Translations under genes and position numbers: made by a program
Assembly (NCBI GenBank): GCA_016841245.1
Contig: JAENZN010000006.1
Coordinates: 106,197 to 170,196 of the forward strand
Source of the DNA: Syntrophomonas sp.
Lineage (GTDB): Bacteria; Bacillota; Syntrophomonadia; Syntrophomonadales; Syntrophomonadaceae
DNA length: 64,000 nt
Direction of reading: 5' to 3'
Notes under the pieces: model-generated
The model's input: the letters and a program-made list of their open reading frames with translations, nothing else
What the model was told of the DNA's origin: nothing
Databases searched by the model: none
In this document: one piece after another, positions 51,511 through 61,183 of the stretch
Layout of the letters: every line of letters starts with the position of its first letter
Position numbering within the stretch: the stretch's first letter is position 1

Positions 51511-54252
51511 TTGTTTAGGAGAAAGAGACAATCACTATTTAATCAGTTGGCGGCTATTGTTTTTATAGTCAGTTTATTAATGCCTTTTATTAACCCGGCT
51601 TTTGCCCAGGCAGACGCAGCTGGTGATGTTGACGATCTGGCCTTACAGGCGGTACGGAACAACTATGGATTCTATCGAGATGGACAGGCAGTAGATGGGG
51701 TTTACGGAAATTTCAGCGCCTATGATGCTTACATACTGGAAGCAGGTGGAGCTGACCTGGCCAGTTGGATATACGACGGGGAAGACTTTACATCCCGGGT
51801 AATCAGCCTGATAGACAGCAGCATAGCCAATGAAGGAACAGATGAACAATCTTCTGCCAAAAGAATAGCCGGCGAATACCTGGCTTCCCGGAGCATGGGA
51901 GAAAATGACCGGGCCGATGAACTGCTGCAGATACTGCAGGAACGGCAGGCAGCAAATACAGACGGTTCCTTTGATAGCAGCGCCTTTAGTGATGTACCAG
52001 CCTTAGAAATGGTGGGTAGAGCCGGAGATATAGATGAAATTGACATCGACTCAGCAATAGATTTTATATTGGGAGAACAAGATGGTGATAGCGGAGCCTG
52101 GACTTCGAGCTGGAATGACTTAATGACCACAGCAGAGGCAGTTAGAGTATTAGACTACCTGATACCATATGCAGGAGACCAGGAAGAAACTGTCTCTGAA
52201 GCCGTATATAAAGGGATGGTATGGTTAGAAGCACGGCAGAATGACGATGGGAGTTTCCAAGACGATGGCGGCTGGGATGATCCCATAGTAGACACAGCCG
52301 AAGTGATATACACTCTTGAACAGCTGGGAATAGATCCGGCTGATTGGACCAGCGGGGAAGGAAACAGCCCGGTAGATTACCTGTGTAACGGGGCAGTAAA
52401 CGGTGACGGTACCTTTGGAGCCAGTGCCAATATAGCAGCCAACACCTGGGTTCTGGATGCCTACCTGCAGCTGGGAGCAGTTATAGACAGCGATTGTGTC
52501 CTGGGCATAGAGGTGAGTCCCTCCAGTGCCACTATAGATAGAGGTGAAACCCAGCAGTTCACGGCTGAAACATATACATTGGCCGGCACGACCGAGGATG
52601 TAACCTCCGCTGCCACTTGGGCGGCAGAAAACCCTGATATAGCCAGTATAGATGTGGGTTTGGCAACTGGCGAAGCAGAGGGAGCAACAAACATTACAAC
52701 GGGTTATTGCGGAACATCTGATTTCGCTGTGCTAACGGTAGAAAAATCCGGCGGTTCCGGCAGCAGTGATGACGGTATCAAGGTGTATATTGCCCTAGTA
52801 GGAAGCGATGGTGAACTTCTATATTCACCGCGGCGGGTTAGCGTTGACCCGGATGATACCTGGGGATTGACTGCAGTAGGAGCCCTGGATGCCACCGGCC
52901 TAAGCTGGTCATATACCCCGGGGCTGGTTACCGAAATAGAAGGTCAGAGCAACGAGGGCATGAATGGTTGGATGTGCAAAATAAATAAGGATCCTTTGTC
53001 CATATCGGCATTTGAAAGTGAAGTAGAACAGGGTGATGAGGTGATCTGGTGGTACAGCTACGACCCATATTCAGATGGACCGGATTGGGATGACCTGCTC
53101 GATGATGATTCAAATTCATCGCCAACGATGGCAGCCGGACAAACACTGGAAGCTACCTGGGATACTATCAAATCATATAGTGAAGAACTGGGACAGGTAC
53201 AGGACAGTATTTTAATAATGAATGCTGACCAGTGTATGTTAGCAGCAGATGTGGATGAATTAAAGGATGATCTGGACGGGAATATTGTTTCACGATCTGC
53301 AAGTGCAGGCCAGGGGGAAACGCGTATTACTGATGAAATACAAGAAGTGGCCCTGCTGATACCAGAGAATTCTTTTGAGGATTCATTAAACATTACTATT
53401 GAAGAGTTATCAGATACAAAAGATATAGAATATTTTGAACAGTTTGCTATAAAGTTAGGATCATCTGTATATGAATTTGGTCCAGACGGTACTCAGTTTG
53501 CAGAACCGGTGACTATCTGTATTAAGGTACCGATTACCGGGGATGTGGATATAAGCAGTCTTAGCCCGGCCTGGTATGACGTAGATACCGGGCAGTGGGT
53601 ATCTGTTCCAGGAGTAATCGATTTAAAAACCGGAATGGTAATTTTTCAAATTAATCATTTCACGTCTTTTGCCGTAATTGAAATACCGGTAAGGGTATCT
53701 TTTACAGATGTGGGTGATGATATCATCTGGGCTCGAGACGCAATAGAAATCCTGGCCGGGCAGGGAATTATTGAAGGTACCGGCAAAGGATTTGAACCAG
53801 GCAGATATATTAGTCGGGCAGAATTTGTGCAGATGATAGTAAAAGCTCTAGGTCTATCCTCTATATCCGATTCAGGAATAACATTTACCGATGTAGAACC
53901 TGGTGACTGGTTTGCCGAAGCCGTTGAAATCACCTGTGTCAACGACATTATTAGCGGGTACCCGGATACTGCTTTCAGACCGGATAAGCCGATCACCCGC
54001 AATGAAATAGCCAGTATTCTCCAGAGGCTGCAGATAGATAATAATTTATCCGGGGTTGAATTAGATTATGCGGACCAGGGTGCTATTCCAGCCTGGGCAC
54101 TACCGGGTATTAGATTTAGCTGTCAGGCTAATTTGATGAATGGGTATGAGGATGGAACCTTTCGGGGAAACAATTCACTCAGTCGGGCTGAGGCTGCAGT
54201 TACTGTATACAGATATTTAAATTATCTGGTTAGCACGGGTTATAAATTGTAA
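51511..54252 (+). CDS. Surface protein: alpha/alpha toroid, Big2, DUF4430, ZU5-like and SLH domains
   Basis: 913 residues from TTG 51511 (GGAGGG upstream). Order: signal peptide (FVSLLMPFINPAFA-like core, cleavage near 33); prenyltransferase-like alpha/alpha toroid (about 35-320; repeats such as ARQNDDGSFQDDGGWDD, NGDGTFGASANIAANTWVLD); Big2 Ig-like domain (330-410); DUF4430, the transcobalamin-like C-terminal fold (420-530; GMNGWMCKINKDP, VEQGDEVIWWYSYD); ZU5-like domain (563-727); three SLH repeats (730-910) binding secondary wall polymer. Toroid plus DUF4430 is the layout of animal intrinsic factor and transcobalamin. First gene after the cobalamin riboswitch, so very likely a B12 (or corrinoid) receptor on the cell surface. 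Confidence 0.88.
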   Translation: MFRRKRQSLFNQLAAIVFIVSLLMPFINPAFAQADAAGDVDDLALQAVRNNYGFYRDGQAVDGVYGNFSAYDAYILEAGGADLASWIYDGEDFTSRVISLIDSSIANEGTDEQSSAKRIAGEYLASRSMGENDRADELLQILQERQAANTDGSFDSSAFSDVPALEMVGRAGDIDEIDIDSAIDFILGEQDGDSGAWTSSWNDLMTTAEAVRVLDYLIPYAGDQEETVSEAVYKGMVWLEARQNDDGSFQDDGGWDDPIVDTAEVIYTLEQLGIDPADWTSGEGNSPVDYLCNGAVNGDGTFGASANIAANTWVLDAYLQLGAVIDSDCVLGIEVSPSSATIDRGETQQFTAETYTLAGTTEDVTSAATWAAENPDIASIDVGLATGEAEGATNITTGYCGTSDFAVLTVEKSGGSGSSDDGIKVYIALVGSDGELLYSPRRVSVDPDDTWGLTAVGALDATGLSWSYTPGLVTEIEGQSNEGMNGWMCKINKDPLSISAFESEVEQGDEVIWWYSYDPYSDGPDWDDLLDDDSNSSPTMAAGQTLEATWDTIKSYSEELGQVQDSILIMNADQCMLAADVDELKDDLDGNIVSRSASAGQGETRITDEIQEVALLIPENSFEDSLNITIEELSDTKDIEYFEQFAIKLGSSVYEFGPDGTQFAEPVTICIKVPITGDVDISSLSPAWYDVDTGQWVSVPGVIDLKTGMVIFQINHFTSFAVIEIPVRVSFTDVGDDIIWARDAIEILAGQGIIEGTGKGFEPGRYISRAEFVQMIVKALGLSSISDSGITFTDVEPGDWFAEAVEITCVNDIISGYPDTAFRPDKPITRNEIASILQRLQIDNNLSGVELDYADQGAIPAWALPGIRFSCQANLMNGYEDGTFRGNNSLSRAEAAVTVYRYLNYLVSTGYKL

Positions 54253-54294
54253 TGCTGATATTAAACCCTTTATTAATAACATGGAGGGTAAGGA

Positions 54295-55437
54295 ATGGTA
54301 AAGAAAAAATGGTTTTTAATATTATTAATAACGTTAATAATAATGATGGCTGGTTGTGCTGTTACTCAAGGTGACAGCACTCCAGCAGCCCCAAATGATA
54401 AACAAGAGCATACTGGTTCATCTGAAGGGGAGACAGCTGATACCGAAATAGTTTCCCCTGCGAAAGAAAATAACAGTCAGAGTATTGAAAATCAGACCGC
54501 AGATAATAATTCTGCAGATGAACCTGAGGCAGCAGAGCATGATAGTGATGAATTATTACCCATGGCCGACAATAACCAGGTTAATAAAGTTAAGCTGCTG
54601 GTAACCCGGAATTTTGGCAGTCAGGCCATATTACAGGAAATGGTGGGTATTGAAAAGAACTGGACTGTTATGGATATTTTGAAGAATAAAATGACAGTTG
54701 AAACCAGGTATGGAGGAGGCTTTATTGACAGTATCAATGGAATTAAAGGTTCCAGTGGAGGCTTAAGTGGGGAAATGCAGGACTGGTTTTATTATGTAAA
54801 TGGTATCTGCCCGAATGTTGGGGGAGCAGATTACCTGATTAGTTCGGGTGAAGTAATATGGTGGGATTATCATGCCTGGAAAGCAGGGCCTGCCAACGCC
54901 GCCGTAGTTGGATGCTATCCAGAACCATTTCTGCACGGTTATGAGGGAGAAATTAAATCAACCACGATAATGTGCCCCAGTGATGACCTGGAAGCAGGAT
55001 ACAGATTGGAGCAGGCTTTAAAAGCAAAGGGAGTAGGTAGTGTGAAAGTGATGCAGATTGATGAAGGACTGTTGGCCAACCGCCCGGGACCCACTATAGT
55101 AGTGGGTGAATGGGAGGAATTAAACCGAAGTCCATTTCTTCAGGATTTTAACCAGGCTTATAAGCGCAATGGTGCCGGGGTTCATTTTAATGAGAGTAAG
55201 CTGGAATTAATTGATATTCAGGGTCAGGTGAAGAGGAGCATCGATGAAAGTGCAGGAGTTATAGCTGCTGCCGGCAGTGGTTTGGGTGATTCTTGCCCCT
55301 TGTGGTTAGTATCCGGTACTGATCTATCGGGTTTTCAATGGGCCTTAGATATACTGCTTAATACTCCAGAAAAAATTGCCGGCAAGTATAATGTTGCCAT
55401 AACCGCAGGAGAAATGATTTCCCTGCCTTTGTACTAA
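54295..55437 (+). CDS. DUF4430 lipoprotein, probable cobalamin carrier
   Basis: 380 residues. Lipobox LIIMMAGC (Cys21), acidic linker (25-95), DUF4430/transcobalamin-like domain (about 98-200; VKLLVTRNFGSQ, NWTVMDILKN, GEMQDWFYYVNGICPNVGG, SGEVIWWDYHAW) and a C-terminal region (205-380; AGYRLEQALKAKGVGSVKV, SGTDLSGFQWALDILL). Anchored to the outer face of the membrane, it could pass cobalamin from the SLH receptors to the ECF transporter. ATG 54295 follows GGAGGG. Same transcript as its neighbours. Confidence 0.85.
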   Translation: MVKKKWFLILLITLIIMMAGCAVTQGDSTPAAPNDKQEHTGSSEGETADTEIVSPAKENNSQSIENQTADNNSADEPEAAEHDSDELLPMADNNQVNKVKLLVTRNFGSQAILQEMVGIEKNWTVMDILKNKMTVETRYGGGFIDSINGIKGSSGGLSGEMQDWFYYVNGICPNVGGADYLISSGEVIWWDYHAWKAGPANAAVVGCYPEPFLHGYEGEIKSTTIMCPSDDLEAGYRLEQALKAKGVGSVKVMQIDEGLLANRPGPTIVVGEWEELNRSPFLQDFNQAYKRNGAGVHFNESKLELIDIQGQVKRSIDESAGVIAAAGSGLGDSCPLWLVSGTDLSGFQWALDILLNTPEKIAGKYNVAITAGEMISLPLY

Positions 55438-55456
55438 CTGAGATGGGAAAAAATTT

Positions 55457-56371
55457 ATGCTTACTTATCAGTTTAAAGATAATTTTATATTTAAACTGCA
55501 TCCGTTTACCCAGATGACCTTTATTGGAATCGTATTCATATTGTCACTAATATTTTCTCATCCGGTATATCTGCTGGGTTTATTGATATCGGTATGGGCA
55601 GTTATTGCTGCCGCGGGCAATCTGTCTGAATGGAAAGGTTATATGAAATTCTGTATCATAATGGTGTTATTTATCGTGGTAATTAATGCCCTATTTGCCA
55701 GGGCGGGTACTACTATTATTTACAGCGGTCCGGAAATACCAGTGATTGGGTCTCTGGAAATAAGCGTGGAAGCTCTTGCTTACGGGCTGGGGATGAGCAT
55801 ACGGTTACTGGTTATAATAAGCATATTTTGTTTATATACTTATGCAGTAAATCCCGACAAGGCTCTGAGGCTTTTCAGCAGGCTGGGAGGAAAATCAGTT
55901 CTGGCCATAACTTTATCAGTGAGATTGTTTCCGTTGATGATGAAAGACTTTCAGAGAATCAGTGAAATACAGCGCTGTCGGGGAGTTAAGCTGGTCACTG
56001 GCAGCTGGTGGAAGCGGGCCAGAAATTCGATTCCCATTATCAGCATAATGCTGTTATCTGGCCTGGAAAGGTCCTTACAGTTGGCGGAATCAATGTATGC
56101 CAGGGGATACGGGAGCAGTCCCAGGAGCTATTATGATAAGGATTTATGGCGTCCCCGGGATTATTTTATTTTGATTGTGACAGCAATTGCCCTGGTTATT
56201 GGAATATGGTCGGCAGTGATGGGTTGGTCTGCCTTTAGCTATTATCCGGTACTAGAGCACATAAATCCGCTGGAATTAATTGGAGCTGGCATTATTGCTA
56301 TAACCCTATTAGTCCCTGCTATATTAAACTGGGGGTGGATGAAATGGCCGATATTAAAATCCAGGATTTAA
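55457..56371 (+). CDS. ECF transporter transmembrane component (EcfT/CbiQ family)
   Basis: 304-residue membrane protein with five to six helices and the two EcfT coupling motifs: EIQRCRGVKL (CRG in place of the usual ARG) and SMYARGYGSSPRSYY. It couples the ATPases to the substrate-specific S protein. Its 3' end overlaps the ATPase gene. Cobalt use cannot be excluded, but no CbiM/CbiN is present and the S component here is of another type. Confidence 0.92.
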   Translation: MLTYQFKDNFIFKLHPFTQMTFIGIVFILSLIFSHPVYLLGLLISVWAVIAAAGNLSEWKGYMKFCIIMVLFIVVINALFARAGTTIIYSGPEIPVIGSLEISVEALAYGLGMSIRLLVIISIFCLYTYAVNPDKALRLFSRLGGKSVLAITLSVRLFPLMMKDFQRISEIQRCRGVKLVTGSWWKRARNSIPIISIMLLSGLERSLQLAESMYARGYGSSPRSYYDKDLWRPRDYFILIVTAIALVIGIWSAVMGWSAFSYYPVLEHINPLELIGAGIIAITLLVPAILNWGWMKWPILKSRI

Positions 56372-58047
56372 CTTACTATTATCCAGAGACTAACAAACCT
56401 GCCTTGAAGAAGATAAATCTTGAGATTATCGAGGGTCAGTTTGTCATAATAGTTGGGAACTCGGGAAGTGGGAAATCAACCCTTTTGCGCACTATATCAG
56501 GTCTTGCTCCCGGTTTCTATAATGGAACTTTAATGGGGAAAATATTTTTAGATGATGCAGAAACAGCTCAATTGAGCCGTTATGAATTGGTGCAGGAAGT
56601 GGGTATAGTATTTCAAAATCCAGAAAGCCAGTTAGTGATGATGAATGTGGAACAGGAAATAGCCTTTGGGCTGGAAAATCTAGGATTACCTTACAAGCTT
56701 ATGAAACGCCGGGTTATGGAAATGAGCAGTTCATTGGGGTTATCTGCCCATTTAGACAGTTATGTTGCGGAATTATCCGGGGGGCAGAAGCAAAAAGTAG
56801 CTCTGGCTGGAGTTTTAGCCATGCATCCTGGAATTTTGCTGCTGGACGAACCTACTTCCCAGTTGGACCCGGTTGCCGCCGAAGAACTGCTAAATATTAT
56901 CAGAAGATTGAATGAAGATAACGGGACCACAATTATCATGATTGAACAGCGGCTGGAACGATGCTGCCATCTGGCAGACAGGATTCTGGTCATGGAAAAC
57001 GGCGGGATTTCTGCTGATTTGAAAGCAGGAACCAGAGCTAATAGACTCTGGCTGCAAAAAGCACCCGCAGCCTACCTGCCCCCACTGCCCAGGTTATTTG
57101 CCAGTGCCGGCTATGAAGAGCTGCCCCTGACGGTTAAACAAGGTCGGCAGCTTATTAAATCCTATATTCCTGATAGAAAGGCTGGAAGTAAGATTAACTG
57201 GTATCCGGATGAGCCGCCAGTTTCAGGTGTGGACCCAAGAAAGGATCTCGTTGATATACGTAATCTATGGTTTAGCTATCCGAATACCGGTGAGGCTTTA
57301 AAAAACATTAATCTGAAAATTAGGGAAGGAGACTTCATTGCTGTACTGGGAGAGAATGGAGCTGGAAAAACCACCCTGCTGAAAAATATTAATGGATTAT
57401 TAAAACCCAGTAGAGGAAGCATCCAGGTAGCAGGAAAGGATACCAGAGAACTGACCATAGAAGAAATGGCCCTTTCGGTTGCTTACCTCTCCCAGGATCC
57501 TAATGATTACCTTTTTCTGCCCAGTGTGAGAGAAGAGATAGATTTTACCATAAAGAATCTTAAATTGAGTGAAGATGGATATAGTGAAGAGATAATACGC
57601 GATTTGAAGCTGGATGGATACATCCAATGTAATCCAAGAGATTTAAGTGCTGGTGAACGGCAGCGGGTGGCCCTGGCCTCTGTTTTAGTAAGTAAACCCC
57701 GACTGCTGCTGCTGGATGAACCAACCAGGGGGCTTGATTATCAGTTGAAAGAACAGTTGGGTAAGCTTTTGCAGGAGATTAATCAACAGGGAACAGCCGT
57801 GATGATGGTAACTCATGACGTTGATTTTGCCGCTGAATATGCTCAAGATATCTGCTTAATGTTTGATGGAGGGGTTATAGAACGGGGAAGCAAATATGAA
57901 GTGCTTCAGCACTCTACCTTTTATTCGCCGCAAATAGGCAAGTTGTTTAACAATATTGCAGATGATGCAATAACTGTTGATGAAGGGGTAAAAGTTTTAC
58001 TGGAACTGACCAGATCTATTAACAACGAAAAAGTATCAGCTTTATAA
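56344..58047 (+). CDS. ECF transporter ATPase, two fused ABC domains (EcfA)
   Basis: 567 residues from ATG 56344 (GGGGGTGG upstream). Two complete ATP-binding domains: Walker A GNSGSGKST and GENGAGKTT, Q-loops FQNPESQLV and LSQDPNDYLF, signatures LSGGQKQKVALAG and LSAGERQRVALAS, Walker B GILLLDEPTS and LLLLDEPTR. One gene supplies both EcfA halves. Translationally linked to the preceding EcfT gene. Confidence 0.94.
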   Translation: MADIKIQDLTYYYPETNKPALKKINLEIIEGQFVIIVGNSGSGKSTLLRTISGLAPGFYNGTLMGKIFLDDAETAQLSRYELVQEVGIVFQNPESQLVMMNVEQEIAFGLENLGLPYKLMKRRVMEMSSSLGLSAHLDSYVAELSGGQKQKVALAGVLAMHPGILLLDEPTSQLDPVAAEELLNIIRRLNEDNGTTIIMIEQRLERCCHLADRILVMENGGISADLKAGTRANRLWLQKAPAAYLPPLPRLFASAGYEELPLTVKQGRQLIKSYIPDRKAGSKINWYPDEPPVSGVDPRKDLVDIRNLWFSYPNTGEALKNINLKIREGDFIAVLGENGAGKTTLLKNINGLLKPSRGSIQVAGKDTRELTIEEMALSVAYLSQDPNDYLFLPSVREEIDFTIKNLKLSEDGYSEEIIRDLKLDGYIQCNPRDLSAGERQRVALASVLVSKPRLLLLDEPTRGLDYQLKEQLGKLLQEINQQGTAVMMVTHDVDFAAEYAQDICLMFDGGVIERGSKYEVLQHSTFYSPQIGKLFNNIADDAITVDEGVKVLLELTRSINNEKVSAL

Positions 58048-58063
58048 TTAGGAGGAAGGCATT

Positions 58064-59590
58064 ATGATCGTAAACAGGCCCAAGATTATTATCATAACTG
58101 TCCTGCTGTTAGTGTTTTTCAGCAGCTATATACCGGTATCGGCATCTCAGGCAGGATCATTGACCCCAGAGATACAGAAAACCATAAAATATTTGCACAC
58201 TATCCAGAACCAGGATGGTGGATTTCCTTATCGAGAAGGGCAGGACAGCAGTCAGTCGGTTACCTGCTGGGTTATTATGGCTCTGGCTGGTGCAGGAGAG
58301 AATATTAATGCTGATGTATGGGCTCCGGGTGGTAAGAATCCGGTAGATTTCTTGAATAATTGTGAAGAGGATTTAAAAAACACCTGTGATTATGCCCGCA
58401 CCCTGCTGGCTTTGAGCTCAGTGCAGCAGGGGAACGTATATCATGGTAGTGATCTGGCCCAGAGTATCCTTTCTTTCCAGCAGGAAGATGGACAATTCGC
58501 ATATATTTCTCAAGGAGAAAGGGGCTTCATAAATTCACATATGTGGTCTATCTTGGCTCTAAATTCTGCCGGACAAGAAATACCAGATAAAGAGAAAGCC
58601 AGGCAATGGCTGATAAACCGCCAGAACAGGGACGGAGGATTTGGCTGGTGCGAAGGCATACCCAGCGATGCTGATGATACGGCAGTAGCCATACGGGTTT
58701 TGATAGTGCTGGGGGAAGAGCCCCAAAATTCGGAAGTGATAAAAAATAGTCTGGCCTACTTAAAGACCTGCCAGGGAGAGGATGGGGGGTTTAGTTCTGG
58801 ATATCTGGCCGGAACTAAGTCTAATGCCAGTTCAGATGCCTGGGTAATACAAGCACTGCTGGCATCAGGTGAGTCCCCTACTGATAAAGTATGGTCGGTA
58901 AAGGACGATAATGCGGTGACTCATCTGTTGGAGCTTCAAAATCAAAACGGGTTTTTTTACTATATGCCAGGCGTAGTTGCGGGTCCGATCCAAACTTCTG
59001 CCACAGCCTTGATTTCATTATGCCAGATTTCCTCTTCCTCAGACAGTAATCAAGCTCAGCCAACACCAACCATGGGTCCGGTTTTAAGCGATGTATCTGA
59101 AACTTACTGGGCCTATCAGCAGATAAGTGAATTGGTAAAAGCAGATGTGATAAACGGCTACCCGGATGGAACATTTAAGCCTGAAAACTCGGTAAATCGA
59201 GCCGAATTTGCTAAAATTATGGTAAGGGGGATGGAGCTGGCCATTGATGAATATAATGGCGATACCGGATTTCTAGATGTGCCACAAAGTTTTTGGGCTT
59301 CCAGCTATATAATGACCTGTGTTAATAATGGATATGTTAATGGGATGCCTGGTAGAATCTTTAGTCCAGGGCAAAGTATTACCGGAGCTCAGTTGGCTGC
59401 CATATTGGTAAGAACTCTGCCGCTAGAAACTCCGGCGGTTGGTACAGGACCAGACTGGTATAAAGAATTTGTGAAAATTGCAGGTGAAAACGGGCTGCTA
59501 TACCCGGGGTTTGAGCCGGATTCTGCAGCGAGCAGAGCTGAATGCGCTTACAGCATAATGAAGCTGAGGGAAATAGAAAAGGTGAATTGA
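58064..59590 (+). CDS. Surface protein: alpha/alpha toroid with SLH domains
   Basis: 508 residues. Signal peptide (IIIITVLLLVFFSSYIPVSAS), then an alpha/alpha toroid (about 30-320) with repeated Q-x-x-D/N-G-x-F turns: QNQDGGFPY, QQEDGQFAY, QNRDGGFGW, QGEDGGFSS, QNQNGFFYY. C-terminal SLH repeats (about 340-505; INGYPDGTFKPENSVNRAEFAK and VNGMPGRIFSPGQSITGAQL). It lacks its own DUF4430 beta domain, so in cobalamin binding it may pair with the DUF4430 lipoprotein. AGGAGG before ATG 58064. Confidence 0.88.
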   Translation: MIVNRPKIIIITVLLLVFFSSYIPVSASQAGSLTPEIQKTIKYLHTIQNQDGGFPYREGQDSSQSVTCWVIMALAGAGENINADVWAPGGKNPVDFLNNCEEDLKNTCDYARTLLALSSVQQGNVYHGSDLAQSILSFQQEDGQFAYISQGERGFINSHMWSILALNSAGQEIPDKEKARQWLINRQNRDGGFGWCEGIPSDADDTAVAIRVLIVLGEEPQNSEVIKNSLAYLKTCQGEDGGFSSGYLAGTKSNASSDAWVIQALLASGESPTDKVWSVKDDNAVTHLLELQNQNGFFYYMPGVVAGPIQTSATALISLCQISSSSDSNQAQPTPTMGPVLSDVSETYWAYQQISELVKADVINGYPDGTFKPENSVNRAEFAKIMVRGMELAIDEYNGDTGFLDVPQSFWASSYIMTCVNNGYVNGMPGRIFSPGQSITGAQLAAILVRTLPLETPAVGTGPDWYKEFVKIAGENGLLYPGFEPDSAASRAECAYSIMKLREIEKVN

Positions 59591-59606
59591 AAGGTGCGTC
59601 AGCATA

Positions 59607-60302
59607 ATGATCAAAAATAGTATCATATTCCGCAGCAGGTATGTGTTAAGTATCTTGATTGTTTTTGTGCTTCTAGCTGCAACCATAATTCCGGAAAATC
59701 CTTTATATAATCTTAACTGGACCCTTCTCTCCACCGTGATCGTTTTTATGGGCATCATGGCATTTTTTTGGCAGTTTGAAAAGCAACAGGTGAGTTCAAA
59801 GATGATTGCCTTAATTGCAACCATGTCCTCTCTGGCAGCGGTATCAAGAATTGCCTTCAGCGCAATAGTGAGCCTTCAGCCAGCTACATTTATTATAATG
59901 ATAACCGGTTATGTTTTTGGTGCCCAGATTGGTTTTATGGTAGGAGCTATAGCTGCTCTAGTCTCCAATTTTTTTCTGGGCCAGGGTCCATGGACACCCT
60001 GGCAGATGTTCTGCTGGGGAATGTGTGGAGTTTTCGCTTCCATACTATCGCTTAAAGAAGAAGAATTCAGACTGATCAGCTTTACTGTACTGGCTGGATT
60101 ATGCGGGCTTTTTTATGGCTGGGTCATAAATATTTGGCACTGGGCAGCCTTTATGTATCCCTTGAACGCCAAAACATTTCTGGCTGTTTATGCTTCCAGT
60201 ATAGTCTTTGATGGAATTCATGCTGTAGGGAATGTAGTTTTTTCCATATTGTTCGCAGGGACATTTTATCGCATATTATGTCGTTTTAGAAAATATGTAT
60301 AA
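59607..60302 (+). CDS. ECF transporter S component, probable cobalamin specificity
   Basis: 231-residue membrane protein with six to seven helices. The segment LQPATFIIMITGYVFGAQIGFMVGAIAALVSNFFLGQGPWTPWQMFCWGMCGVFAS is typical of S components in the CbrT/YtrL-like group. Last gene of the riboswitch-controlled series, completing EcfT-EcfA-S. Cobalamin as substrate is inferred from riboswitch, cobO and transcobalamin-like neighbours. Confidence 0.85.
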   Translation: MIKNSIIFRSRYVLSILIVFVLLAATIIPENPLYNLNWTLLSTVIVFMGIMAFFWQFEKQQVSSKMIALIATMSSLAAVSRIAFSAIVSLQPATFIIMITGYVFGAQIGFMVGAIAALVSNFFLGQGPWTPWQMFCWGMCGVFASILSLKEEEFRLISFTVLAGLCGLFYGWVINIWHWAAFMYPLNAKTFLAVYASSIVFDGIHAVGNVVFSILFAGTFYRILCRFRKYV

Positions 60303-61183
60303 CCAGGGAATATTTAAGTTCGACTTCTTCCTAATGTTTTTTGAGTTATTCTCCTTCCTTTTAAGCCTTCTATTTCATTCTTTATATGAGTAGTAAAGAC
60401 TGCAGGCAGAACTTTTTTAAGTATAATAAAAAAAATATTCGGCAAGCAAGACCATATGAAGCATAAATCCATCTTTATCGTGCTCTCAGGCATTCTCATT
60501 TTTCGGTCAATTTGTGTTTTTGTACAAAAAAAATTCATATTGCTTCATTTATCAGAGGATGTTATTATTATATCGTTCCTATTATATTAACCGCTTTGCG
60601 GTTTTTTTTGATTCTCTTTTTGTCAATAATAACAAAAAGACTCATTTTATTTAATCTTGTAATCCGAATCTGGCTTTTTAGATATTTCTGGTAAATGTCA
60701 TAGGTTCCTGACCCAGTTAACTGAGAGCTCTTGAACCTGGTAATTTAGCTGCGGATTTAGAGGTTTTATTACAACGAAGAATTAAAAGTGAGAAAATGAT
60801 TCAGGGTTGAATTCGGCATTAAAACAAAAACCATTCTTTACGGAGCTTGGTATATAATTTCAAATCGTGAAGCCCGCACTAAGCCTCAAAACAATACAAA
60901 AATGAATCAAACCAATGCGGTAATGAATCAATATGCTATTGGGATACTTAGGTAATAGGTCTCTGAATTTGTATCAAAGACTTACTTTCGGGGTATTGAT
61001 TGCTATATGGTATATGATTTAACCTGGCATAAAATTTGCATAATACTTAATTAGGATCTAGACATAACTATAATTGTTATTTGGAAATCATAGAACCAAG
61101 TCTGAATTATTTGGGGACAAATTGTTATTAATTATCTGCAGAGAATTAGTAAGTTAATTTATTTTGCAATGGAGGACTGGAGA
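60303..61183. other. Long A/T-rich intergenic region
   Basis: 880 bases with no convincing gene. It contains a terminator (60589-60609) and a short coding-like plus-strand piece near 60723-60810 (LRALEPGNLAADLEVLLQRR) after a stop codon. Otherwise nothing recognised. Confidence 0.5.
60589..60609 (+). terminator. Rho-independent terminator
   Basis: AACCGC-TTT-GCGGTT followed by six more T. Lies 287 bases beyond the ECF S-component gene and is the first strong terminator of the cobalamin locus. Confidence 0.7.

Noticed and set aside
55457..58047. Cobalt (CbiMNQO) transporter
   Set aside because: EcfT/EcfA resemble CbiQ/CbiO, but CbiM and CbiN are absent and the S component is of another type; B12 uptake fits better.
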